NCBI GenBank assembly: GCA_003151875.1
Contig: PLYW01000299.1
Coordinates: forward strand, 2,734 to 7,949
Direction: 5' to 3'
DNA: 5,216 bases
From: Acidobacteriaceae bacterium
Lineage (GTDB): Bacteria > Acidobacteriota > Terriglobia > Terriglobales > Acidobacteriaceae
A model generated the notes under the pieces. It had not been told where the DNA came from. It searched no databases and worked only from the letters and a program-made list of their open reading frames with translations. Of the stretch, positions 1 through 5,216 are shown one piece after another. Position numbers and translations under genes: made by a program. How positions within the stretch are numbered: position 1 is the first letter of the stretch; every line of letters starts with the position of its first letter.

Positions 1-713
1 ATCCATTGCTGGTCCTCGCAGCAGCCGAATCGTTCCGTCGCCTAGGCGCCAAATCTGTGTTGGTAGCCGAGGGACCAGGACATCAACGCGACACACAGCT
101 GGTGCTTTCACAGAGTGGTTATCAACAATCTCTGCGGGATGAAAAGATCCGATTCGTCGATCTCAATCGCGACGACCTGATTCGTACACCCCTTCGGGCG
201 GGCTACACCGGGATGAAAGACCTCTGGCTCCCCCGCACTGTGCTAGAGGCCGATTTCCTGGTCTCTATGCCCAAAATAAAGGCCCATCACTGGTCCGGCG
301 TCACTCTCAGCATGAAGAACATGTTCGGTGTCGTTCCGGGTGCAAGATACGGATGGCCGAAGAACATTCTCCATTGGAAGGGCATTCAGGAGAGCATCCT
401 TGATCTGTGCGCAACCGTTCCGATCCATTTCGTGATCGCGGACGGCATCGTGGCCATGGAAGGCAACGGGCCTCTCAACGGCACCGCTCGTCCTCTGGGA
501 AAGATCGTGCTTGCGGATGATGCGGTCGCTGCTGACACAACCTGCGCGCGGCTTATGGGGTTCGATCCCGACCGAATCGTCCACATTCACGAGGGCTCGA
601 GATTCCTGGGCAATGCCTCTCCAGCACTCATCGACCAGGTTGGAGAGATCGTCAATGCTCCGACGAAGCCCTTCCAGGTGGTCCCAGAGTTTCGACATCT
701 TTATGTGCTGTGA
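1..713 (+). CDS. DUF362 domain-containing protein, 3' part (5' end outside window)
   Basis: The reading frame is already open at base 3 (Pro-Leu-Leu-Val...), so the TTG at 6 is most likely an internal Leu codon and the true start lies left of the window. About 237 residues are visible. The family signature is clear: counting from the codon at 6, residues 87-112 read SMPKIKAHHWSGVT followed by LSMKNMFGVVPG, the conserved core of DUF362 proteins. An IADGIVAMEGNGP stretch (143-155) and an ADDAVAADTTCARLMG stretch (170-185) follow, also typical of the family. DUF362 proteins are widespread and mostly uncharacterised; some members carry a ferredoxin domain, but no CxxCxxC cluster is seen in this C-terminal part. 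The gene ends in TGA at 711-713 and is followed by a hairpin. The family assignment is confident; the biochemical function is unknown. Confidence 0.85.
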   Translation, partial: PLLVLAAAESFRRLGAKSVLVAEGPGHQRDTQLVLSQSGYQQSLRDEKIRFVDLNRDDLIRTPLRAGYTGMKDLWLPRTVLEADFLVSMPKIKAHHWSGVTLSMKNMFGVVPGARYGWPKNILHWKGIQESILDLCATVPIHFVIADGIVAMEGNGPLNGTARPLGKIVLADDAVAADTTCARLMGFDPDRIVHIHEGSRFLGNASPALIDQVGEIVNAPTKPFQVVPEFRHLYVL

Positions 714-751
714 TGCACGCGTAGTTGTGCTTACGTAGCGAGTTGCTCCGG

Positions 752-783
752 CCTGCCCGATTATTGGGCAGGGTGCTTGTTCT
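752..783 (+). terminator. Possible weak Rho-independent terminator after the DUF362 gene
   Basis: A perfect 7-bp stem, CCTGCCC (752-758) with GGGCAGG (766-772), encloses a 7-base loop GATTATT. It is followed by the moderately T-rich TGCTTGTTCT. The position, about 40 bases past the DUF362 stop and before the next gene, fits a terminator. The T tract is broken by G and C, so it would be weak at best. Confidence 0.45.
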
Positions 784-793
784 GACGTGACTT

Positions 794-800
794 AGAAAGG
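794..800 (+). promoter_or_regulatory. Ribosome binding site deciding a TTG start
   Basis: AGAAAGG lies 9 bases before the TTG at 810. No ATG or GTG in the same frame lies between the upstream in-frame stop (TGA at 783-785) and the first membrane segment, so this purine-rich site supports the TTG as the start of the CPBP protease. Confidence 0.5.
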
Positions 801-809
801 CAGCGTGCG

Positions 810-1478
810 TTGCGAGCGCATTGGTCCGGAACCAACGATCATCTCGAGGATGCGAGGCCCTATTGGAGCTACGAAGACATAGGTATCTTTTTCCTGGTTC
901 TCGTTCTCCTTGGTTCTGTCCTGCGTCTTTTCGTCCGCTTTCATCTTCTCCCCCGTTCCGAACTCACTGATCCAGGCTTCGGCTTGCAGTTCGCGGTGGT
1001 CTTGTCTTTGAGCCTGGGATTGTATTTGATTCTCAAATCCCGCCATCATCAACCAGTGTTGAGGCCATTGGGTTGGGTCTGGCCGCGCCCAGCTCATATT
1101 CTTGTCGCTGTGATCGCAGGAATCTTGATGGGGTCAGGGGTTGCCCTCTATCTCCGCTTTCGCAATCAAAGCACGCCGCACATAGGGCTTATGGAATTGC
1201 TGCTAGCCCTTTTGCTGGGTCCAATTCTTGAGGAATCACTTTTCCGGGGATGTTTACTTCCAGTTCTGGCTCAGACAACCGGCAGCGGAATAGCGGTGAT
1301 CGTCACTTCGATCCTGTTTGCGCTTTTTCACCAGCCGGCCAACGGCGCGCATTGGGTGTCGTTTACCGCCACAGGTTTAGCCTATGGCTGGATCCGCGTG
1401 TCATCCCGCTCGACCGCTGCTGCAGCGGTCATGCATGCAACCTACAACTTGACTGTTTTTCTTTCCGCCATGTGTTGA
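810..1478 (+). CDS. CPBP-family intramembrane metalloprotease (CAAX/Abi type)
   Basis: A 222-residue polytopic membrane protein. All three motifs of the CPBP (CAAX protease and bacteriocin-processing) family are present: EExxxR at 141-146 (EESLFR), FxxxH at 170-174 (FALFH), and HxxxN at 209-213 (HATYN). In this family these Glu, His and Asn residues form the intramembrane active site. Hydrophobic segments occur at about 24-46, 56-77, 96-116, 126-140, 161-175 and 201-219. The cleaved substrate cannot be told from sequence: eukaryotic relatives process prenylated CAAX proteins, and bacterial ones have been linked to bacteriocin immunity or peptide maturation. The length is normal for the family and all motifs are intact, so it is probably functional. 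It stands alone: a possible terminator precedes it and a 285-base spacer follows. The TTG start is supported by an AGAAAGG site. Confidence 0.88.
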   Translation: MRAHWSGTNDHLEDARPYWSYEDIGIFFLVLVLLGSVLRLFVRFHLLPRSELTDPGFGLQFAVVLSLSLGLYLILKSRHHQPVLRPLGWVWPRPAHILVAVIAGILMGSGVALYLRFRNQSTPHIGLMELLLALLLGPILEESLFRGCLLPVLAQTTGSGIAVIVTSILFALFHQPANGAHWVSFTATGLAYGWIRVSSRSTAAAAVMHATYNLTVFLSAMC

Positions 1479-1763
1479 CCTCTGGCCGTGTTCAGCACAG
1501 TTTTCGACGGTGCGATTACGCGCCCACTAACGGAAAAGGCGCAGTCAGCAGCTTGGTACGGCTCGTCTTCGCGATGTTCATCGTTGTCTACTGTATTTTT
1601 CATTCCGCGCCCCAGGGTACATCAGGTCCGCGAAAAAGCCATAAAGCAATGAAAAACTGCATTTGTAATATACCTTATGCTGGACGGCACGGGGCAGAAC
1701 CATGGTATATTAAAGATGTATAAATTCGCAATAAACGGGATTAATAGCTTATTGGATATACCA
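1479..1763. other. Intergenic spacer, AT-rich toward the abiE operon
   Basis: I find no convincing gene or RNA in these 285 bases. The first half (to about 1635) matches the GC content of its neighbours. From about 1640 to 1765 the sequence becomes clearly AT-rich, as expected for a promoter and operator region of the following operon. I could not identify a well-spaced -35/-10 pair; TATATT (1706-1711) and TATAAA (1719-1724) are possible -10 elements without a good -35 partner. In-frame ATGs at 1677 and 1716 would extend the antitoxin upstream, but the added residues do not look like family sequence. Confidence 0.5.
1666..1712. repeat. 9-bp inverted repeat, candidate AbiEi operator
   Basis: TAATATACC (1666-1674) is matched by its perfect reverse complement GGTATATTA (1704-1712), with 29 bases between the arms. 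The pair lies 50-100 bases upstream of the antitoxin start. AbiEi antitoxins studied in other bacteria repress their own operon by binding inverted repeats in the promoter. Position and symmetry fit that role; the operator function itself is inferred. Confidence 0.55.
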
Positions 1764-1765
1764 AT
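1751..1765. promoter_or_regulatory. 15-bp palindrome over the abiEi start, possible second operator
   Basis: ATTGG (1751-1755) and CCAAT (1761-1765) are perfect arms around ATATA. The core ATATACC (1756-1762) repeats the element of the upstream inverted repeat (1668-1674, and as GGTATAT at 1704-1710), giving three copies in about 95 bases. The right arm includes the first two bases of the proposed ATG, so a bound repressor would sit on the start of the gene. TTGGA inside the palindrome is also the only candidate ribosome binding site, and it is weak. Confidence 0.45.
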
Positions 1766-2579
1766 GGCCGTCAGAACTGAACGCTTTTCTTCTCTCGCGC
1801 GGGCTCGGCTCTCTGCGGTGCTGCAAACCGCCAGGGACCTTGTGACCATTGACGACGCCATAAAGGCGCTCGCGGTGGACCGGCAGGCCGCCGCCAAACT
1901 TCTTTCCCGATGGCAACAGCAGGGCTGGCTCAAGCGTGTCGGCAGTGGAATTTATGCCCCCATTCCGCTCGATGCCTCCACGACGGAACAGGTGCTCAAG
2001 GATCCCTGGGTGCTCGTCCCCGCACTGTTCGCGCCCGGTTACATCGGGGGCTGGACTGCCGCCGAACACTGGGACCTTACAGAACAGCTTTTCCGAAGCA
2101 TTTTCGTGTTCACCGTCCGGCCGTTTCGCAACAAACAGCAAACAGTACAAGGCGTTTCATTCACCCTCAAACGCATTCCCGAAGATGCGCTTTTTGGCAT
2201 CAAGACCCTCTGGCGCGGTCAGGCACGGGTTTCCATCGCCGATAAACACCGCACCATCGTTGATCTTCTGGCGGACCCGGCAACAGGCGGCGGCATTCGC
2301 CACGTCTGGCGTTGCCTTCTGACCTATCTGCGTGATCCCGAAGCCGATGCCGATACTCTCATACGCTACGCAGAAAAACTCGGTAACGGTGCGGTCTTCA
2401 AGCGACTCGGGTTCCTGGTGTCGCGGATACCGGGGAAAGAGTCGCTCGCGGAATCGTGCCGGCAGCGGCTGACGGAGGGGAACGCGAAGCTCGATCCTGC
2501 GTTGCCTTGCCGTCGCCTGGTCAAGGCGTGGCGCCTCTGGATTCCCAGGAACTGGGACGCGGAGGCAGAGCGTGATTGA
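1764..2579 (+). CDS. abiEi: AbiEi-type antitoxin / autorepressor of a type IV toxin-antitoxin system
   Basis: A 271-residue protein from the ATG at 1764. Residues about 22-67 form a winged-helix domain (LVTIDDAIKALAVDRQAA, then LLSRWQQQGWLKRVGSGIYAPIP), ending in the G-x-Y wing typical of AbiEi N-termini. The C-terminal domain carries family-like blocks: GYIGGWTAAEHWDLTEQ (92-108), SIADKHRTIVDLL (157-169), and NGAVFKRLGFLVSRI (208-222). In known AbiE systems this protein neutralises the AbiEii toxin without stable binding and represses the operon through its N-terminal domain. I chose ATG 1764 because conserved-looking sequence begins there; the frame is open back to an ATG at 1677 (300 residues), but the extra 29 residues look like translated promoter DNA. 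The gene overlaps the toxin by 8 bases, the usual antitoxin-first order. Family and role are well supported by sequence plus partner; the exact start is less sure. Confidence 0.88.
   Translation: MAVRTERFSSLARARLSAVLQTARDLVTIDDAIKALAVDRQAAAKLLSRWQQQGWLKRVGSGIYAPIPLDASTTEQVLKDPWVLVPALFAPGYIGGWTAAEHWDLTEQLFRSIFVFTVRPFRNKQQTVQGVSFTLKRIPEDALFGIKTLWRGQARVSIADKHRTIVDLLADPATGGGIRHVWRCLLTYLRDPEADADTLIRYAEKLGNGAVFKRLGFLVSRIPGKESLAESCRQRLTEGNAKLDPALPCRRLVKAWRLWIPRNWDAEAERD
2561..2565 (+). promoter_or_regulatory. Strong ribosome binding site of the AbiEii toxin inside abiEi
   Basis: GGAGG lies 6 bases before the GTG at 2572, within the last codons of the antitoxin gene. This fixes the toxin start and implies translational coupling across the 8-base overlap. 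Confidence 0.75.
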
Positions 2580-3996
2580 CCGCCGGGAGCTTCTTGCAAC
2601 CGCTGCCAACCTTGGGCTGCTGCCTAACGTGGTCGAGAAGGATTACGTGCTCGGCTGGCTCCTTGCGGGGATCTTCAACCACCCGGCTCTGGCGGAAAAG
2701 TGGGCATTCAAAGGCGGAACGTGTCTCAAGAAGTGTTACTTCGAAACGTACCGCTTCTCCGAGGATCTTGATTTCACGCTGACCGATGAATCCCATCTCA
2801 ACGTCGATTTCCTGGTCGGGACGTTCCGGGAAGTTTCCGCATGGATATATGAGCAGACGGGTATCGAGCTTCCCCCCGACAAGCTGTATTTCGAGGTCTT
2901 CCGGAATCGTCGCGACCGTCCGGCCGGTCAGGGGCGCATCTCTTATCGCGGCCCGATCGCGCCCTTGTCGGGCGACCTGCCACGAATCAAGCTTGACCTC
3001 ACGGCTGACGAGTTGCTGGTCTTGCCGCCCGTCGAGCGCCCCGTGGTGCACCCGTATTCGGACGCTCCCGAGGGCGGGATCGTGGCGCGGTGCTACAGCT
3101 ACGAAGAAGTCTTTGCGGAAAAAGTGCGCGCCCTCGCGGAACGGGCGCGGCCCCGTGACCTTTACGACGTGATCAATCTCTTCAGACACGACGAGTTTCA
3201 TCCCGCCGCACCGGTCATCCATGATGCCTTGACGAAGAAATGCGCCTTTAAGGGAATTGCGTTCCCGACGATAGCGGGACTCACGCCGCTTCACGAGGAA
3301 CTGGTGGCGGACTGGTCGGTCATGCTCACCCACCAGCTCCCCTCGCTGCCTCCCGTGGATGCCTTCTGGACTGAACTTCCGGCGCTGTTCGCCTGGATCG
3401 AGGAGGGTCAGAAAGCGCCAATCCCGGTGGCGTTCCCGTTATCAGCGGGGGATATCGTGATCCGCCCGGCGGCCGGCGCAATCTCTGTTCCGGGCATGGC
3501 GAGTTCAGCGCCCATTGAAGTCATACGATTCTCTGCGTCCAACCGCCTGTGCGTCGAGCTTGATTATATTGACGAGCAGGGCAGGCAGAGTGTTCGCATT
3601 ATCGAGCCGTATTCATTGAGACGCACACAGGCCGGCGACATTGTGCTTCACGCTGTCCGCGCTGACAATCAGCTGCACCGCAGCTACCGGATCGATCGCA
3701 TTCGCGGCGCGCGCGCGACGCAACGCACATTCACGCCGCGCTACGCGGTTGAATTGACGCCGACGGGTCCAATTTCCGCTCCGTCGATGTCGTACGCGCC
3801 ACGAGCCATGGTGCCCAGGGTCTCCACAAGATCGCGGACATCGCGACCGTCAGGACCCACCTACGTCTATCAGTGCGGTTTATGCAGTAAACGGTTCGAG
3901 CACTCCAAGCGTGACCCGACTTTGCGCGCGCACAAGACCACAGGCGGCTGGCCATGCTCCGGCCGGCATGGAATTTGGGTTGACACAAAATGGTAG
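2572..3996 (+). CDS. abiEii: AbiEii-type nucleotidyltransferase toxin with C-terminal WYL domain and zinc-ribbon-like tail
   Basis: A 474-residue protein starting at GTG. Residues 1 to about 280 are an AbiEii/AbiGii nucleotidyltransferase of the DNA polymerase beta-like fold. Motif I is KGGTCLKK (47-54) followed by RFSEDLDFT (61-69), with metal-binding Asp65 and Asp67. KLDLT (140-144) gives the likely third acidic residue, Asp142. SYEEVFAEKVRALAER (176-191) then RPRDLYDV (193-200) is the helical motif with Lys184 and Asp196. All key residues are present, so it should be active. AbiEii toxins are thought to use nucleotides; related MenT toxins add nucleotides to tRNA. Usual AbiEii proteins have about 300 residues. 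Here residues about 314-397 match a WYL domain (IEVIRFSASNRLCVELDY, IEPYSLRRTQAGDIVLHA, RSYRIDRIRGA). Residues 431-474 hold CGLC (Cys435, Cys438), His454 and Cys462, a probable zinc site. Between them is a Ser/Pro/Arg-rich linker (about 398-429). The WYL part could bind nucleic acid or a nucleotide ligand and control the enzyme; this is inferred. Confidence 0.87.
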   Translation: MIDRRELLATAANLGLLPNVVEKDYVLGWLLAGIFNHPALAEKWAFKGGTCLKKCYFETYRFSEDLDFTLTDESHLNVDFLVGTFREVSAWIYEQTGIELPPDKLYFEVFRNRRDRPAGQGRISYRGPIAPLSGDLPRIKLDLTADELLVLPPVERPVVHPYSDAPEGGIVARCYSYEEVFAEKVRALAERARPRDLYDVINLFRHDEFHPAAPVIHDALTKKCAFKGIAFPTIAGLTPLHEELVADWSVMLTHQLPSLPPVDAFWTELPALFAWIEEGQKAPIPVAFPLSAGDIVIRPAAGAISVPGMASSAPIEVIRFSASNRLCVELDYIDEQGRQSVRIIEPYSLRRTQAGDIVLHAVRADNQLHRSYRIDRIRGARATQRTFTPRYAVELTPTGPISAPSMSYAPRAMVPRVSTRSRTSRPSGPTYVYQCGLCSKRFEHSKRDPTLRAHKTTGGWPCSGRHGIWVDTKW

Positions 3997-4030
3997 GGTC
4001 GGTTCAAGCGGGCAGGAATCAGGCGATCTC

Positions 4031-4327
4031 ATGAATGTTCACGACTTCGAAAGTTTGCCGACGGTTCAGGCCATAGCCATCAAACATGATTTCGGGGAAG
4101 GCAGATATGTCACGCTTATGGTGACAAAGTATCCCCAACACGTGGTGGCGTCACTGTTTGGCACGGAACATGGCCAGGTGGACTTCAAGGCAGCCGACAT
4201 GAGGAGCGGGAGAGACATTCTCGAAGCGGAGTTCGGTCAATTGTTTCCAGCTCATGCCTGCGTCGATGGGTGTCATAAGACATGGCACCCGTTTCCTGAT
4301 CTCCCAAATTCTGACCGGGTTCACTAG
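4031..4327 (+). CDS. Small hypothetical protein, unrecognised
   Basis: A 98-residue ORF from ATG 4031, starting MNVHDFESLPTVQAIAIKHD. I do not recognise the family. The frame is open upstream to 3911, but that part lies on top of the end of the toxin gene in another frame and is low-complexity, so the ATG at 4031 is preferred. AGG at 4021-4023 is a weak ribosome binding site. The middle section (VQAIAIKHDFGEGRYVTLMVTKYPQHVVASLFG) alternates like beta strands and looks like real protein. The last ~25 residues contain two Cys and several His (HACVDGCHKTWH), which could bind metal, or could be read-through past a truncation point. It lies 34 bases after the toxin stop on the same strand and may be co-transcribed with it. 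Whether it is expressed is uncertain. Confidence 0.45.
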   Translation: MNVHDFESLPTVQAIAIKHDFGEGRYVTLMVTKYPQHVVASLFGTEHGQVDFKAADMRSGRDILEAEFGQLFPAHACVDGCHKTWHPFPDLPNSDRVH

Positions 4328-4560
4328 GATCATAGCGAGGGCTTAGGATTGAAGGCTGCGCAGCGGGCGTAGTAACCGCGTCCGCTGCCGGTTCCGACAA
4401 AACTGCCGTTTGGTCTACGGCCGCTGTCGAAGGGGCCTTCAGGGGTTAATGCGGTATGAGACGGATCGTTGGTCAAGAGGAGGATTGTTCCTGTCGGATG
4501 TCCGCACTCGGCCCGAAGAAATTCACCAACGGCGTTCCCCGGAGAGAGGATACGTACTGA
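4328..4560. other. Gene-poor stretch with a start-less open frame on the minus strand
   Basis: No plus-strand gene is convincing here. A plus-strand ORF at 4410-4607 is Arg-rich and overlaps the start of the next gene, so it looks spurious. On the minus strand, a frame of 76 codons is open from 4560 down to a TGA at 4332-4330. It lacks ATG or GTG; a TTG near 4476 is the only usable start. Its translation ends with a Gly-rich stretch (PEGPFDSGRRPNGSFVG followed by TGSGRGYYARCAAFNPKPSL). It could be a leftover 3' end of a lost gene or a chance open frame in GC-rich DNA. Confidence 0.35.
4541..4550 (+). promoter_or_regulatory. Purine-rich ribosome binding site before the ORF at 4561
   Basis: GGAGAGAGGA ends 10 bases before the ATG at 4561. 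The spacing is slightly long but the match is good, and it supports this ATG as the genuine start of the interrupted gene. Confidence 0.55.
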
Positions 4561-5216
4561 ATGTTAGTGTATGCCAATTACCTCAGCTTTCAGGGTGTCG
4601 GTGCTGAGGAAGCGATATTCAAGGCAGTCGGAGCATGGCTCAAAGAGCAGCTTGGCTTTGGGTTGCACCCGGATCAGCTAAGGCAAGAAGGTGAGTTTAA
4701 CGGGTATCGTGGCGATACGCGCTCCTGGCTCCGGATTTACGCCACCAACGAAGAGGAGCCGGAGATCTATTCCTGGGTGTTGAAAAATCCTGACGAGGCC
4801 GTCCGCGGGCGACAGTGGATCGCCGAGGTCGGTTTCAAGAAGTATCAGGGTATCTTCGAACTATCCTGCATCGTGAAGACCGACGAGCAGAGCACACTGG
4901 TTGTGAGTGCGGTGATGGCATCCCAGCCGCGTGTGATCCGCTACGTCGTGAACAACATCCGGCAAGCAGACCACGCGGAATTTGCAGCGTCAGTGCCGGG
5001 GCTGAACGTGATAAGCGTTGGCCAGGAGAGCGATTCTTATCGCAGCCTGCTTGCTGAAATAGAACGCTGTCGACACCGACCTGTGCAGTACTTGAACAAC
5101 ATTCTCGAACAGGATCATCGAGCCATTGAACGTCGAGTGAACGCCAAGCAGGGCTTCCGAGAATTCCAGGCGGCTCGGCGAACGATTCAAGGCTACGAAG
5201 CAATCCACATGATCCG
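4561..5216 (+). CDS. Chimeric ORF: unrecognised N-terminal domain joined to IS6-family transposase C-terminus (runs off right edge)
   Basis: The frame is open without a stop from ATG 4561 to the window end (218 full codons). Residues 1 to about 175 (beginning MLVYANYLSFQGVG) are a soluble mixed alpha/beta-looking domain that I cannot assign. Notable stretches are YSWVLKNPDEAVRGRQWIAEVGF (70-92), a strand-like FELSCIVKTDEQSTLVVSAVM (99-119), SQPRVIRYVVNNI (121-133) and SVGQESDSYRSLLAEIERC (152-170). From Tyr177 the sequence changes to YLNNILEQDHRAIERRV and then GFREFQAARRTIQGYEAIHMIR, the C-terminus of IS6-type DDE transposases. No membrane segment or signal peptide is seen. I interpret it as the 5' part of a real gene, with its own start and ribosome binding site, truncated by an insertion element and read through in frame. 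A product may be made but its original C-terminus is gone. Confidence 0.65.
   Translation, partial: MLVYANYLSFQGVGAEEAIFKAVGAWLKEQLGFGLHPDQLRQEGEFNGYRGDTRSWLRIYATNEEEPEIYSWVLKNPDEAVRGRQWIAEVGFKKYQGIFELSCIVKTDEQSTLVVSAVMASQPRVIRYVVNNIRQADHAEFAASVPGLNVISVGQESDSYRSLLAEIERCRHRPVQYLNNILEQDHRAIERRVNAKQGFREFQAARRTIQGYEAIHMI
5089..5216 (+). mobile_element. Remnant of an IS6-family insertion sequence (transposase C-terminal end)
   Basis: The codons from 5089 encode YLNNILEQDHRAIERRV, which matches the IS6/IS26-type block that normally reads YLNN-x-x-EQDHR-x-x-K-R-R. This is followed by the ARRTIQGYEAIHMI block that ends these transposases. Glu183 (codon at 5107) corresponds to the third residue of the DDE triad. 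The basic residue normally seven positions later is Glu190 here (codon 5128), an unfavourable charge change. The first two catalytic Asp residues and the N-terminal DNA-binding part are absent from the window. No left terminal inverted repeat of the element is seen at the junction, so the breakpoint is inside the transposase gene. The remaining 3' end and right repeat would lie just beyond the window. Confidence 0.8.

Noticed and set aside
243..698. A 151-codon open frame on the minus strand opposite the DUF362 gene
   Set aside because: The plus strand carries a clear DUF362 signature over the same bases; the antisense translation resembles no protein family.
1677..1763. Upstream ATGs at 1677 and 1716 as the antitoxin start
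   Set aside because: They would translate the AT-rich promoter region and the inverted repeats. The added residues do not resemble AbiEi N-termini and neither ATG has a good ribosome binding site.
810..2579. The CPBP protease as a functional part of the AbiE system
   Set aside because: CPBP proteins are sometimes labelled Abi, but this is a naming coincidence. The genes are separated by 285 bases with a separate candidate operator, and no functional link is visible.
2521..3333. A 270-codon open frame on the minus strand opposite the abiEii gene
   Set aside because: It lies antisense to a gene with clear nucleotidyltransferase motifs and a strong ribosome binding site. Its translation has no recognisable domain and is Arg-rich, as expected for a GC-rich shadow frame.
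4410..4607. A 65-codon plus-strand ORF
   Set aside because: It overlaps the ribosome binding site and start of the better supported ORF at 4561, and its composition is Arg-rich and low in hydrophobic core residues.
1..5216. CRISPR arrays, tRNA or rRNA genes, long direct repeats
   Set aside because: Reading through the window showed no regularly spaced repeats, no tRNA T-loop/CCA pattern and no rRNA-like sequence. Short palindromes such as GCTGCGCAGC near 4353 are within chance expectation.

Overview
The window looks like a stretch of bacterial chromosome with moderately high GC (by eye, in the mid-fifties percent), in which ordinary housekeeping-type genes meet a small defence or accessory segment. 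The DUF362 and CPBP protein sequences resemble those of soil or subsurface bacteria such as Acidobacteriota or deltaproteobacterial lineages. That is an impression from protein style only; no marker gene is present and taxonomy is not settled.

Left part (1-1478): the 3' end of a DUF362-family gene runs in from the left edge and is followed by a short hairpin resembling a weak terminator. Next is a complete CPBP-family (CAAX protease/bacteriocin-processing type) membrane protease with a TTG start. A spacer of about 285 bases follows. Its second half turns AT-rich and carries repeated ATATACC-type motifs in both orientations.

Centre (1764-3996): a two-gene type IV toxin-antitoxin operon of the AbiE type. 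The AbiEi antitoxin/repressor overlaps the AbiEii nucleotidyltransferase toxin by 8 bases, and a strong GGAGG site inside the antitoxin gene serves the toxin. The toxin is unusually long (474 residues). After the nucleotidyltransferase part comes a WYL-type ligand-binding domain and then a small Cys/His zinc-ribbon-like tail. This three-part toxin is the most interesting intact gene here. The repeats upstream are good candidates for the AbiEi operator, since AbiEi proteins are known to bind inverted repeats in their own promoters.

Right part (3997-5216): a region with signs of rearrangement. It holds a small unrecognised ORF (98 residues), about 230 bases with no convincing gene but a start-less open frame on the minus strand, and an ORF that begins at 4561 and runs off the right edge. 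The first ~175 residues of that ORF are an unrecognised soluble domain. They are joined in frame to the C-terminal end of an IS6-family DDE transposase, including the catalytic Glu region. This looks like a gene cut by an insertion element that later lost most of its own sequence. An intact toxin-antitoxin pair beside a truncated gene and a transposon scar is typical of an accessory island edge.
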